Positions 33,852 through 45,235 of a stretch of 64,000 nucleotides of DNA are shown here, one piece after another; position 1 is the first letter of the stretch; the number at the start of each line of letters is the position of its first letter. Below the pieces are notes generated by a model that had not been told where the DNA came from, ran no database searches, and was given only the letters and a program-made list of their open reading frames with translations. Origin of the DNA: Podocnemis expansa (lineage: Eukaryota; Chordata; Testudines; Podocnemididae); contig ML682067.1 of the NCBI GenBank assembly GCA_007922195.1, positions 726,283 through 790,282 of the forward strand. The letters run 5' to 3'. The translations under genes were made by a program, and so were the position numbers.

Positions 33852-36800
33852 TCAGTGCTACAGAGCTGTGAATTATTTATTTGTATAGCACCTAAAAAGT
33901 GCTAGAACCTCATATACAATCCATAATTAGATTTTATAAAGAGAGAGGGAATGAAAAGTGACCAAAACTGCATTAAGTGGCAGTTTAGCATGTGCCTTAA
34001 GTATTTTGAGAACCTTTGTATGAATAACTGAAGACAAGTTGTGTGTAAATCCTGGGAATCACCCAGCAGAAGGCCATCATGTAGTAAGCAACTGTTATCC
34101 ACCTCTCTCTCCCTGTGAAGTTCAACCAAGTTGAGTGTTTGGCCAATACAGCTAAGCCTACCAGCTCAAGTAATGAGATACCAGAGGCCACACTCAGACT
34201 CTTGTTTCCATTATTTCAGTGGCAATATTAATTCAGCAGGCACCCAGGAAGTACATACACATTTCAGTAACTCCTGTTGACAATGTATATGGGCTACATG
34301 CTTTTAAAAACAAAAGCAAAAAACCCCCAACAAACAAAAAAGATCCCTACATTAGGTGGACTTATATGAAGGGTAATGAGAGAATATGTGGTGCTCAGTG
34401 AATATCACATAGTAATGTTCTGTGGTTTCCCCAGAAACACTGATCATGAGTTTTGTAGCTACAAGCTGTGCATGTGCTTATTCAATAGAGTATGAGCAGC
34501 TGCTGTTTTTCTGCACTCCCAAGGCAAACATTAGCACAATAAATAAGATATCACAATTAGCCATCTTACTTCCTCATTCTCCTAGTGCTCAAAAATGCAG
34601 CCAGCCCTCATCTTCTTTGTAGCATAGCACATCATACACATTTGAACTTCATCCTGTTACAGGGTGCACTCATTGCCAGCACAACCCCTTGCGTCAGGAC
34701 TATGAATTGCAGGACTCCTTCACTCAGGCTCTATTACTTCAAGTCTCTCTAGTACTCTGGCCAGTCTCTTTCTGTAGTTAACTGAAGAGTCCAATAATGT
34801 CAGGAAAATCTACAGTCTCATGGACTCTATGGCAAACCATCAGCCCAGATCAGTCCAGTCCTCCTGCTAAGGTTGCTTTTCAAACAGCCCTCCTTAATGC
34901 AGAAGTCCCCTTGCTCAGACAATGAGTTGTAATTTAAGCCAGTTGTGGAGGACATTAGCCAGCTTCTTCAACTAGCTTCCCTCACAGCCAGTCCCCAAGC
35001 TCAGAGAGTTGTGGTTGGGTTCAGCAAGCTGGCTCTTTCCTTCTATGAGGGAAAAGGCCACATATATGCTGGTCTATTTCCTAAAGCTCATCCCAATCCA
35101 TTAGGAGAGAGGGGAGTCATTCCTTACTCACTCTCCAGGTTCTGAAAGGAACAGCAATAGGATTTCTTCCCAAACACTGCTTGCTGTCCAGAAAAATTTC
35201 TCTCTATCTATGTCTCTTAGGTCCTGAATATTAGATGTCCCAAAATCTTAAAGGTGGCATGCCATGTACTTGGTAGACCAACTCCTAGACCCCACTACCC
35301 TTAAGGAGACAGACCATGCCATCACAGACTACTTCCTTCTTAGTCCAGACTTGCACTGATCCCACTGCTAACACTGGTTCTGCTCTTCTTGGTGTAACAT
35401 ACTTTAGAAATGAAAATAGTTGAGCAACAGACAACAAATTATGGTACAAGAATAAATAAGGATCATCACTCAATGCATTTCAGAGGTGCTAAACACTCCT
35501 CTCCCTAACTTTCAGTGGTATTACTAGTGTTCTGCACAGAGCTGTAAGGCTCTGTTTGAGCGCCCGGGGCATGTTCCAATCAGAATGCGCCCCTTGCAAT
35601 TAGCGGTGCTTGGGGCTGGTGCTGTGAAATGTGCCTTTAATAGAACAGTTCTACTGAGCTACTCTGGCATGCCCTGAGTAAAGCCCCATTCACCCCGCTG
35701 TAGTTATGGCTGTGGTTCTGCACTCCTGAAGACCAGGCCCAAAGTGTCTCATTTTGGCTACTCAAAAAATGGAGTCACAGCAAAACAATAGTGGACCAAT
35801 TTGACTTGCTCACATTATACATTAAGTTAGTGTATGAGTTGAGAATAGAAGGGTATCCTTACCTCCAGCCTATCTCTGCAACCAGAAAGGGAGGATAGTG
35901 GGCCCCTCCCAAAACTCTGAATCCAACCACCTATCAGATGGAAGAGGCTATTTTAAAAGTAAGACACTTTGCCCTCTCCCCTGAAGACCTAGAAAAATAC
36001 TGTGGCATAAGGCCAGGATTACACACTGCTGAGGCTATTTTTGAATCCAGAGTCCCACATGGCAACAAAACCCACTTTTCTGATGACTAGTGGAGCAACT
36101 TTATAGCTTAAAAAGAAGTGTGACATGGAGCAAATAGTGAGGTATTAAATGAAATGTAAACTATATTGACAAGTTTTTTTTTTTAAGCTTGTCTGAGTGA
36201 GAAACACTGGCTATTTAAGGTGTAAAACTATGGGTCTTAGGAAGGCCAGCTGTGTTATTGCTTCTCATCTGCTCCTGCACCAGTAAGCGCTAAAGGCTAC
36301 AGACTCTGGAAGGAGAGAAGATGCCTCATTTGAGCCCCTGAGGCTGACACATGGAGTGGAATTGTCAGGCTCCAGAGCAAGCTGTGGCTAGCTGTCTAGC
36401 TGGAGGGAGGATTGCTGAAACATGTGTGAGTGATGGCATGAGGGACTACCTTCCATGGAACTGATCTGTAAATTTCTCTTTAAAGAAGGTTATCTGTAAT
36501 TTTATAACTAACGTGTAATAGAGAAGGGGTCCCAATGCTTCTCATAAAAATAAACTTTTTGCTATCAAAAAGCTAACAAGCAAATGAAAAGCAGAGCAGG
36601 GTAGATACTGCTTACTCATAAATCTGGTCAGAATGATTAATGGTCCAAATAATGGCAGGCTTTGAGCACCTGTAAACCGTATTGAAATCAGGACCCTGGA
36701 GGCAGGTCAAGAAGATAGACCACAATAGAACAAAGGCAAGGATCAGGATATGCAGCAGGAACCAGTGACAGGCAAACAGATGGATGAGTGTTGGGGGAAA

Positions 36801-37539
36801 ATAATTTGAACCAGAAAATATCCATTATATAGTTTAAAGAGAAAAACACACAAACACAACATAATAAAAATAAAACTTTATGTGGGATGCAACCTTTGAA
36901 GATGAATGTTGACTAAATGGGAGAAAAAAATAACTTTCAGAATGTGTCATAAATATTGTCCAAACAAAATAAAACACCTATGTGTATATCATAGGAAATA
37001 AAAGGAAGGGCTGTTCAGCTTTGATAAATGCTTGGAAGACAGAGCTGTCTTATATTAGAAGATCTACAAGTCCAAAACCACCTAGTTTTATCATGTAGTA
37101 AGACAGAGAATAACATATTGATCCTCTGTGTATTACAGGCATTATGTATTCCATGTTTTCAGTGCCATATTTCTGTAAGTTTTGGGATGTATATTACTGT
37201 TCTAAACATTGGGATCCAGTAAGACCATAAACTACTTGTACCTTTCGAGCATGCACATAACAATATCTGACTAGCTTGAGTGCTTCACCACTATTATATT
37301 CCATTACCTTGTAAAATGGTGTTATTGTTCACTACTGTTTATAGGCTATTCAGAGGCAGATACTCTGCATCATGAAGCCTAACACAGTTGCCTAGTTAAC
37401 AGCATTACAGAAACAATTAATGAGGATTTGGAGGTTCAGTGTTGGACTTACACTGCAAGGCTTCTTAGCTCATAGAGAATAGCCTTGATAGATATAATGA
37501 AAGTGAGGCTTTGATCCAGTTCCAGTATATTTGAGGAAA
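33852..37539. other. Long non-coding stretch, mostly unique
   Basis: No supportable coding region and no transposon ends with target duplications. The part at about 34650-35480 is C/T-rich with a repeat-like feel, but I could not classify it. The part at 35500-37540 looks unique. Confidence 0.45.
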
Positions 37540-37670
37540 GTCACTTGGTCACGCTTTGAGGTCTGCATTTTGAACAAAGAGCCTGTTGACCAATAAGGTT
37601 ATGTGCAGCCTCTGACTGGTCAACAGGTTCCTTGTTCAAAATGCAAACCTCAAAGCGTGACCAAGTGACT
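37540..37670. repeat. 131-bp near-perfect inverted repeat (hairpin), family unknown
   Basis: The left arm 37540-37592 and right arm 37617-37670 are reverse complements at 50 of 54 aligned positions (one single-base gap, three substitutions) around a 24-bp loop. Arm tips are AGTCACTTGGTCACGC and the complement. No other copy is in the window and no flanking target duplication is evident. It is followed by a C-run at 37718-37729. Confidence 0.9.
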
Positions 37671-38034
37671 GCTTCCTAATTTTTTTTGCTTAATATTTCT
37701 AGTGTATTGCTTTTTGCCCCCCCCCCCCCATGTTCTTTTAAATTCAATAGAATCGGGCACATACAGTGCCACAATGGAGATTAGCAATGGAAAGTTAGCC
37801 AAGAGAAATGACCCTTTAGCTGAGATTTGGGAAAAGAGGAACTATGGTCTGCTAGCTCCTTGAAGTGCAGCAAAAGGCTATGAAGAGTGAAGGAACAGCA
37901 GTAGCACAGTATTTAAACAGGCTTCAGAAAGGCATGAAACATAACTTTGCTCTTTATTCTAAAACCTGGTCTACTTCAGGTTTGGTAGTGATGTAACTAT
38001 GAGCTAGTCTAGCTGCTCAGCCGTCTCGCTGTAA

Positions 38035-38311
38035 GGACTTGTCTACGTTAGCCCTTGTGCTGACAAAACTTCTGTTGCTGAGTGGTGTGAAAAAAAAACA
38101 CCCTGTTGATCAACATAAGTTTTGCTGGCAACAACACTAGTGTGGTCAGTGTTATTTGGTGGGAGAGCTCTCCTGCTGATATAGCTACTGTTCCTCTTAT
38201 ACATGGTACACGAGTGCTTACTGGCAAAACTTACGTCATTCAGTGGGGTGGTTTTCTCACTCCTCTAACTGATATCAGTTTTGCTGGCATAAGCACTAGC
38301 ACAGACAAGCC
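38035..38311. mobile_element. MITE with GG(A/C)CTTGTCTACG ends
   Basis: The left GGACTTGTCTACGTTAGCCC has a degenerate inverted partner at the right (TAGCACAGACAAGCC). The interior contains repeated TTTTGCTGGCA(T/A)AAG and AAAACACCC segments in opposite orientations. A related half-element appears at about 38400-38455. Confidence 0.55.
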
Positions 38312-38461
38312 TTGAGAGCTAAGTGTAGCATGCTGTGTCAACAGGTGAGAGCTCTCCAACCAACAAAATAAAACCATTTAAACAAGCAGTGGTTGGTAAC
38401 TATGTTGGTGGGAGACTGTATCCTGCCAACATAGCCCTGCCTACACAAGAAAACCATTCCC

Positions 38462-39056
38462 AGGCATGCCCTGAAGAGGGTCCACTCCTGGATGCTTCTT
38501 TTCACAACTTGCCCGGGGACCACCCCCCAGCCCAAAGAAGCCCCCTGAAGCAGCTCCTTTCCGCAGCAACTGGGATGGGAGTCCCCAGAAAAGCCACAGA
38601 AAGCACTCTGAGCATCTTTTGGTGGTGCTTGAGAACACCCTCCCAGACTTGGCTGTCACTGAATTTTTAAGCAGCCACCACATTTTTTCAGTAGACGGGG
38701 CTGCCACATGACTGCAGGGTTGGGAGCTGGGTCCCAAAAAAGTTTGAAAACCACTGCTCTCACCAACTGGAGAGCTTCTCCCATCCTTGCCTGTAGTTAA
38801 TCCACCTATTGGAGGATGCAGGAGCTACACAGATGGCAGAAGTCTTTAGTCAAGACTTTAGTCAACATGGTGCTCTTCAACAGTAGTATAAACTACATTG
38901 CTGAGCTGCGTGCAATGTATGGATGCACACTGTGGACCTGACCTCAGTTGCAGTGTAAGTTAGTGCACCTTGTTCCAGTACAGCTTATTTCCTTTCCTGT
39001 GTGCACAGGCAGCCTGGGACCCTCTTAGCTTTCTTCTGAGGCGCCACTTCTTCATA
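38462..39056. other. Non-coding sequence with one isolated hAT end
   Basis: The sequence AAAGTTTGAAAACCACTG (38740-38757) is a right-hand hAT terminus like that of 22765-22932, but no left partner with a matching duplication was located. No gene. Confidence 0.45.
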
Positions 39057-39245
39057 TGGCACAAATGACAAGAGTTCTGTGGCACCTTAAAGAGAAACAA
39101 ATTTCTTCCGAGCCAGGCACAAGTTCATTCTGCACACATCTGACAAAGTGGGTTGCAGCCCACAAAAACTTATGCCTGAAGAAATCTGTTAGTCTTCAAG
39201 GTGCCACAGGACTGGTTGTTGAGCTGTACACAGACTAACATGGCT
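39057..39245. mobile_element. Penelope-like retroelement fragments, inverted pair
   Basis: Left part AGAGTTCTGTGGCACCTTAAAG and right part CTGTTAGTCTTCAAGGTGCC face each other. Between them, CTGACAAAGTGGGTTGCAGCCCACAAAA is a hammerhead-like layout with key bases lost (CTGACAA and AAAA instead of CTGANGA and GAAA). Confidence 0.6.
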
Positions 39246-39272
39246 AACCCCCTGGAACAAACCTCCCCCCAG

Positions 39273-39458
39273 CAATGTTCCCTCTAATGACTTGTAGACT
39301 GTGTGCGCAAACAATTTCTTTGTGTGTGCAAAGACATTTCTTTGTGAGCACCAGTATTAGCACTATTGAATTTTTTTGTGCGCACTTTATTTTGTCATGT
39401 GTGCAGGTTTCATGACCTGTGTGCGCGCGCACATGCGCACAGCTTAGCGGGAACAGTG
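39273..39458. mobile_element. Short hAT element (CAATGTTCCCTCTAA family)
   Basis: Ends CAATGTTCCCTCTAATG and AGCGGGAACAGTG, flanked by perfect 8-bp CCCCCCAG (39265-39272, 39459-39466). The interior is rich in GTGTGCGC and TTTCTTTGTG segments. It lies about 820 bp upstream of the MDM1 start codon. Confidence 0.85.
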
Positions 39459-39548
39459 CCCCCCAGTGATCTCACTGGTGCCCAGGGCCTCTGCCCACAC
39501 ATCCCTGAGTGCTCCCTCCCTACCAATCCACTAGCTTGCCCCCATGGG

Positions 39549-39838
39549 TAGGGTTACCAGATACCAAAGCATGGAAAGGACGACAGGGAAGTATGAAAAG
39601 GAAGACATTGGAGGACACATGGAGAAAAATGTAGTATTAATGTAATATTCTTCTGTTTTTAGGGGGCCCTTGAATGCCTCCCCCTAAAAATAGGGCATCC
39701 TGGGTTGTTACAGCATTCTTTAACCCCTGTAGGTAAAAAACCAGACAAAATCATGTACTTTAAAACACCTGCTGGATGGATGACCTGAAGGTAAAGAGGA
39801 GGAGGTATCCTCCCTCTGCCTGACATCTGGTAAACCTA
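39549..39838. mobile_element. Transposon with TAGGGTTACCAGAT ends, first of an inverted pair around MDM1 exon 1
   Basis: Ends TAGGGTTACCAGATACC and GACATCTGGTAAACCTA are inverted copies. The interior carries TTTTTAGGGGGCCCTT and TTCTTTAACCCCTGTAGG. It is the reverse-complement relative of 40477-40734. A target duplication is not visible for this copy. Confidence 0.7.
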
Positions 39839-39929
39839 GCCCAACTGGAGCTAGCCCAAGCAGAGCTGGCCACAATCCCCCTGCCTGGGCAAGAGATGTG
39901 CAATGAGGGGGAGAGGAGCCAGGCCACCC

Positions 39930-40110
39930 TTCCCTCTACTTTTTTCATAGGCTATATATGCAAAAAATTTCTTTGCACGCACAATTTTATTTTGTGTGCA
40001 CTAACACGAGCACTGTTGAATTTTTTTTTTGCACGCGCAGTTTACTTTGTTGCACGGGCCAGTTTCTGCGCAGGGGGGGGGACAGCGGCACATGCGCAGA
40101 GCCGAGAACG
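39930..40110. mobile_element. Decayed hAT-family copy abutting the MDM1 CpG island
   Basis: It starts near TTCCCTCTACTTTTTTCATAG, continues with CAAAAAATTTCTTTGCACGC, ATTTTATTTTGTGTGCAC and a TTGAATTTTTT stretch, all as in the 39273-39458 element. It reaches GCACATGCGCAGAGCC near 40090-40105, where the CpG island has already begun. The right terminus and duplication are eroded, so the end is approximate. Confidence 0.6.
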
Positions 40111-40281
40111 AACGGGGCAGGGGCCAGGTGCCGCGCGCCGGCCTCGCTCTCAGGCGGGAGCGGCGGCCGCTCACTGCGCCGGGGGCGGGGCCCGCCGCCC
40201 GATTGGCGGCTCAGTGCGCAGGCGCCAGGAGAGGGGCGGGGGTGCGCCAGGGAGACGCGAGTGTTTACAGCCGCCGCCGCC
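40070..40281 (+). promoter_or_regulatory. MDM1: CpG-island promoter and 5' UTR region of MDM1
   Basis: The sequence changes abruptly from AT-rich to strongly GC- and CpG-rich just before the MDM1 start codon, and the island extends into intron 1 to about 40460. Visible elements are GC boxes (GGGGGCGGGG at 40181-40190 and GGGGCGGG near 40233), an inverted CCAAT box (ATTGG at 40202-40206), and an NRF1-like half-palindrome TGCGCAGGCGCC near 40215-40226. There is no TATA box. This is typical of broadly expressed centrosomal genes. The transcription start cannot be placed from sequence alone. The start codon has a strong Kozak context (GCCGCCATGC). Confidence 0.75.
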
Positions 40282-40299
40282 ATGCCGGTGCGCTTCAAG
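40282..40299 (+). CDS. MDM1: MDM1 coding exon 1 (residues 1-6)
   Basis: This short first coding segment reads MPVRFK and ends in a GTGAGG donor at 40300, phase 0. The ATG follows a GCC-repeat Kozak context inside the CpG island. MPVRFKGLSEY is the conserved MDM1 N-terminus, which fixes both the start and the junction to exon 2. Intron 1 is 2514 bp. Confidence 0.93.
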
Positions 40300-40476
40300 G
40301 TGAGGGGCCGCCAGCCCGGCTCCTGCGGGGCGAGCCCCGGGGTTGCCCCTCCGTGCGAGGCTCCGGCCAGGCGCATGCGGCGGGGGCGGGCCGCGCGTGG
40401 CTGCTGGGCCGGGCCGGCCCCGGGTGCGAGAGCTGCACGGGGGCAGGGCTGAGGCCGGGCTGGTGCGGGCCCTGTG

Positions 40477-40734
40477 CAGGGTTACCAGCTGTCAGTCAGG
40501 CAGGAGGACATCTCTGTTTTACTTTCACGTCCTCCCTCCGGCAGGCATCTTACAAACACATGGTTTGGTCTGGCTTTTTACTTAGAGGGGTTAAAGTATC
40601 CTGGAACACCCTGATTTTAGGGGGAAGCCTTCCAGGGCTCCCTGAAAACAGAAGGATGTTACATTAATACTCCATTTTCTCCACGTGTCCTCCTTTTCCT
40701 GCTTCCCTTCCAGGCGTTGGCACCTGGTGCCCTA
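40477..40734. mobile_element. hAT-type element in MDM1 intron 1, second of an inverted pair
   Basis: Ends CAGGGTTACCAGCTGTC and GGCACCTGGTGCCCTA, flanked by GCCCTGTG (40469-40476) and GACCTGTG (40735-40742), 8 bp with one mismatch. It contains AGGGGTTAAAGTATCCTGG and GATTTTAGGGGGAAG, reverse-complementary to the 39549-39838 copy and sharing GGGGTTAAAGTA with the 26527 element. Confidence 0.75.
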
Positions 40735-41134
40735 GACCTGTGTGGCACGGGGCAGGGGATATGGTGGAGGTCCTGGCAGCCCTGCAGGGGCCATACAAGT
40801 TCTCTGTGGGCTGGTACAGGACCGCCATGGTCACAGGGCGGTGAAGGACCTGTGTGGTGCTGGACTAGCACGGGAAAGAGGGGCTAGGCAGCGCCTGTGT
40901 GGGTGCTGGGCTGGCATGGGAGAGGGGGAATGGTGCAGGACCTGTGCAGGCGCAGGTTTGGCCCCGAATGGTGTGCACGTGCTAAGCGAGGGTGCAGGCT
41001 GGTGGATGTGTCCTGGTGCAGGTACTGTGTGGGCACCAGGCTAGCATTGAGTCAGGACAGTGTGTAGGTGGTTGCCCAGGAGCGAGTTTCTTACTTGAGA
41101 TGAGCTAAGGGGGCCCAGCACCCTACTCTTATTT

Positions 41135-42412
41135 TACTCCTGAGGGAATTTTGAACAAAAAAAACCAATAAAATTTTACAAATTTTGTTTAATAAGTAAA
41201 CATGTAGTCTCTAGCCTGGCAGTGGGGAGCACAGACCACTGGCTACATGGAAGTGGCAGATCTCCCCACAGCTCTCCCCGGGACAGGGACTCTGCGGTGG
41301 GGCTGCACCTGATCATGGTGAAGCCCAAGCCCTGGACCTGCACCAGGAACATCCAGGGGCCTAGCCCTTCTGTGCCAGGTACATCGGTTCTGGGTAGGCA
41401 AGCTCAGCCCAGCAGGATGCAAATGTTAGAAGGGTTTAGTGTGGGAAGGTCTGGGTGTGAAGTAAGAGGGTTTTGTGTGGGGCAGTTTCAAGTGTGGGTA
41501 GCTCACTGGGGGATGTGGATGCACAGGGACTTATTGGGGATAGGTTTCAGGATGCAGGGGAATTGGGACTTTGCAGGGAGGTTCATGTGGAGCTGGTTAG
41601 GGCTGAGCAAGGGGTGTATATGGATGTAGGGGGGATGGAACTCAACAGGGGGCTCCAGATACTGGGGGAGTGGGGTTTGGTGGGATGGGAGCCAAGGTGC
41701 AGCTGGTTGGGGTTCAGTGGGATGGGGTTCTGGGTACAGGGGGCTTGTTGAGGTGATCCAGGTTAAAGGGGGGGGTCACTTGTTGGGGTGGGGGTTTGAA
41801 GAGCCCCAGCTGCTGCTGCTGCTGCTTCTAAGGTGTGCTGTGTGCTTGGATCCTACTGCCTCCCCTTCCTTTCCTCAGTCTCCTCTGTCCCATCCACTCT
41901 CTCCACTTCTTTTCTGCCCCATTCTTGCACCCCACTGCCCTGTCCTGTCCTGCACTCACTTCACTGCCTTTTCTGCCTGCCCCATCTCACACCTCTGCAC
42001 CCATTTCCCCCCTCTCTCTCACCCTGCCCCACCATGGGTACTCACTGTTGTTCAGAAAACAGGATGTCTCCCAGCATACAGCAGGGGAAAATAACTGGCA
42101 GTAGGGCGCAGGAGGCAGTGGCCTGAGGGAGTGGTACCCTCCTTCAGCTGAGCAGCTCAGCACTCTCATAAATGGAGAGTGGGGGTACAGTTGCACTTGA
42201 ACCCCCACATGCCCTCCTCACATCTTGCCTCTGTTTGGGGGATTGTGCCCCCTCCCAAACTGCCGATGGGTATCCCCAGGCCCCCATGTAGGCTTCACTT
42301 TGCTTCCAAATTTTCTGCAGGGATGCAAAGAAGTGTGTGTGTGTGTGTGTGTGGGGGGGGGGGGTGAATTCTGCATGCATCCACGCATGCACACAGAATT
42401 CCCCCAGGAGTA
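41135..42412. mobile_element. Possible terminal-inverted-repeat element in MDM1 intron 1
   Basis: TACTCCTGAGGGAATT at 41135-41150 is the inverse of AATTCCCCCAGGAGTA at 42397-42412, and TTATTT follows on one side and precedes on the other. The G/T-rich interior, including a (TG)n(G)n run at about 42334-42363, gives many spurious open frames. The great length between ends makes the pairing uncertain. Confidence 0.45.
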
Positions 42413-42813
42413 TTATTTATATGGTACCAGAGATGTTCATGGTGTTTATTTTCTGCAGAATACATTGCAGTAAGAACCTTATTTTTTCTATGAAGATTGA
42501 TTCAGACAAGTATCATCCAAGGAATAAGTTTGAAATGAACTAGAACCATATTTGTTTGTAAAGATGTTAATATTTGAAATATTATGCAGATTCTAGGTGA
42601 TGTTCTTGGCGTGTGAAATAGTTCTGTGCTTACCCTGTTTCTGACATTACAGTGAGAAAACAGTAAGAAGTTCATGCTTATTTTGATCAAAATTATTTTA
42701 GAAGATACTAATCTGCTTCTGTACCTGTGAATGTTATAGTACTCAGAGATCAGTTGTGTTGGGACCTGTGTGAAAAAATGGCACTATTCACAGTGTATGT
42801 CTATTTGTTGTAG

Positions 42814-42928
42814 GGACTGAGTGAATATAAGAGGAACTTCAAGTGGAAAAAGTCAGATACGTCAGAGTTTTGCAACCCTTCGCAAGAGCGAAAATCCTCA
42901 TGGGCTGGACTTCGATCTGATCAGCTAG
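42814..42928 (+). CDS. MDM1: MDM1 coding exon 2 (first EYxRxF repeat)
   Basis: The exon is 115 bp, enters in phase 0 after a TTGTTGTAG acceptor and leaves in phase 1 at GTAAGG. It encodes GLSEYKRNFKWKK and ends WAGLRSDQLG, the last Gly being completed by exon 3. SEYKRNFKW is the first of four related microtubule-binding-type motifs in the gene. The high conservation of WAGLRSDQLG against the known family makes this exon certain. The 9.5-kb intron that follows is packed with transposons. Confidence 0.95.
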
Positions 42929-43496
42929 GTAAGGTATTAGAAATAACTGCCATAACTTGTACACTATATTTGCACAGAGCCTAAGTTTTGCAGAGGGTGA
43001 ATTTTGCGGTTGCATTATTTATATAAAGCTAGAAATGTATATGATGATTAACAGTCTATGTCCAGCCCTAAACAAGAAACATAGGCAAGGTTAGCACAAG
43101 ATGGTTTGCATTGTAGGGGCACAAGGCGGAGGTGATAAATCAAATGAGTTATTTTAGATGTTCTTGATCTTAGGCTCACGCTGTTCCATAACAACAAGGT
43201 TGTGATGAAAATTTATCATTGAGAGACCTGCTGGAAAGGATGGGCTTTCAGCATACACGTGAAGGAGAGGGCAGGCCTCTTGGGTCCTAGTGCAATAATT
43301 AGGCTGTATTGGTGTTTGCATGAAAGAAGACAAATTCAGGAATGGGAAGGGATGACAGTTAGGTGGAAGGCAAAAGAGAAGGAGGTGTAGGAGGAGTCCG
43401 GTGCTTTGAGGATGAGTAAAATAAGTTCAAACTAATAGACGAAAGTGATTAATGTGTATCTATATCTTTTTTTTTTTTTAGTCTTCAGAGTATACA
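42929..43496. other. MDM1: MDM1 intron 2, left part, no recognised element
   Basis: AT-rich intronic DNA with a T-run near 43469-43479. Nothing else to report. Confidence 0.6.
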
Positions 43497-43504
43497 TATT
43501 AGAG

Positions 43505-44348
43505 CAGGCTTGTCCAACCTGCGGCTTGGGGGCTAGACTCTGGCCCTCCAAGTGCTTTCATCCAGACTGGAGTGTTGCCATGAGAGCCTGGGAGCTGTGG
43601 CTGGCCAGAGCCCTTGTCAGTTTCCCATCCTGTGCACAGCACAGCTACAGGGGAGGTGTGGCATGGCCGGGAGAGCTGTTCAGGGGCTGGATTCAGCCCC
43701 TTTCGAGTGAGCAGGGGGTGAGTAAAGGGGGGTGCCCTGGGCAGTTTAAAATCCTGGACATCCCCCCCAGTTCTGCTCTACTCCCACACCCCTAACCCCA
43801 GAACCCGTATCCTTACGCTGACCTCAGTGGCAAAAACTCTTCTGTAGAGAGTGCTACCCATCAATGTTTCTGATACAAAGATGGCCAATGCTAAAACCTG
43901 TGACCACTGTAGAACTCCTAGGGTTTCTGTCCTGTCTGTCTGACTCTGTGCCCCCCAGCCCTGCTCTCCTTTCCATGAGCACTGCTTGGCAGAGAGTGAG
44001 GAGAGCAGAGTTGGTGGGGGTCCCTGTTTGGAAGTAGCTGACTCCTGCTACCCAGCTGCCCTGCTCCCCACATCTCACCCTTCTTTCCCTCCCGTCATCT
44101 GCTGTACTCCCCTGTCCTGCCTTGCTCCCCATGCTCTTCTTTGCCCCCTCACACAGGCACCCTTGCCCCCCTTGTCATCTGTACACAGTTCAAGCAAAAG
44201 CAATGCCAAATGTCTCACTGATTATTTTGTTAAATTTATTAATGAGATCGATTTCTGTGTCTTGTGCATCAAAAATTTTCTCACCAGCTCCCCAACTGCG
44301 AAAAGAAATGCAATGTGGCCCCTCACCCAAAAAGGTTGTAAACCCCTG
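43505..44348. mobile_element. 0.84-kb non-autonomous hAT element in MDM1 intron 2
   Basis: Ends CAGGCTTGTCCAACCTGCGG and GGTTGTAAACCCCTG, flanked by perfect 8-bp TATTAGAG (43497-43504, 44349-44356) with central TA. The left interior reads TTGGGGGCTAGACTCTGGCCC. No transposase is encoded. Confidence 0.87.
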
Positions 44349-44356
44349 TATTAGAG

Positions 44357-45235
44357 TAAGAGTGGTTGCCTTGTTTGAGCTTGACATTTAAGCATTAAGA
44401 GCCATCTACTGATAGTAAAATTGGGTGGCAAGGTAAGCTCCAGGGAGTTTGATAGGGTAATTACTTGTTTTGCTGAATTTACCTTTTACATCACCACCTT
44501 CTGCTGTATGTGCCATGCACTGTCTTTGACCTTGCCTTCTCTAAAAATCACACAGCAATGTGTATAGTATTAAAAATATTCCCCAAACAAACCACTCCAT
44601 ACTGCACACTTATACCCCTGCTGAGAGAATTAGAGAATAAACTTTTGACAAATGGTGATCCTTACTTGATGCACTCCAGAAGTCACTCAGATCTAGTGTT
44701 GATGAGTATGTTATAAGAACATGCATAGAACAGAATAGAGGTGAGTTAAAATAAGAGTGAGTTGCTATGCTCCTGGGACTCAATTTTGTGAGACGCTGAG
44801 TGCCATTACAGTCAAGACCAGGGCTCAGTTCTTCATGGAACCAAAGTTTCACGGGACGTGCTGATCACATTCATCTCCAAAGCAAGGGCACAGTGCTCAA
44901 CCCACAGTTATGACTTTGGCTTGGATAGTTAATCATTTCCTTTCCCCTGGGTCTTTTTTAAAATTGAATGGTAAGTGATCTCAGTTTAGGTTTTTAAAAT
45001 AAGGTACCTTAATGAAAGAGCAAATCACAGTATAGTTAAATATCTGCTTTTGGAAAACAACAGATTTTTTGCATCTTGAATTAAAAACAGATTGCCATCC
45101 TTGTTAACAGGGAGAGTTAATTTAATGGTATCTTATCGATTCTCTTTAAAAAGAAAAAAACAATTGTTGCCTTTCCTTATTAAAGAAAAAATGGTTATGC
45201 ACCTTGTTTAACTTGTATTGCTCATATCCATTCCA
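44357..45235. other. MDM1: MDM1 intron 2, unique-looking stretch
   Basis: No exon-like sequence with good splice sites was seen, nor any transposon termini. Confidence 0.5.

Noticed and set aside
39145..39172. Functional hammerhead ribozyme at this copy
   Set aside because: The boxes read CTGACAA and AAAA, so essential core bases are lost although the stem is kept. It is only a decayed relative.
1..40000. RAP1B or another neighbour of MDM1 upstream
   Set aside because: Synteny would place RAP1B on this side, but no exon of it or of any other host gene is recognisable in the window.
40029..40667. 212-codon frame covering the MDM1 first exon in another frame
   Set aside because: It is open only because the CpG island lacks stop codons. 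The real product starts at 40282 and splices after six codons.
41717..42126. Pro/Ser/Cys/Leu-rich frames in MDM1 intron 1
   Set aside because: C/T-rich low-complexity sequence inside a probable mobile element; several frames are open at once.
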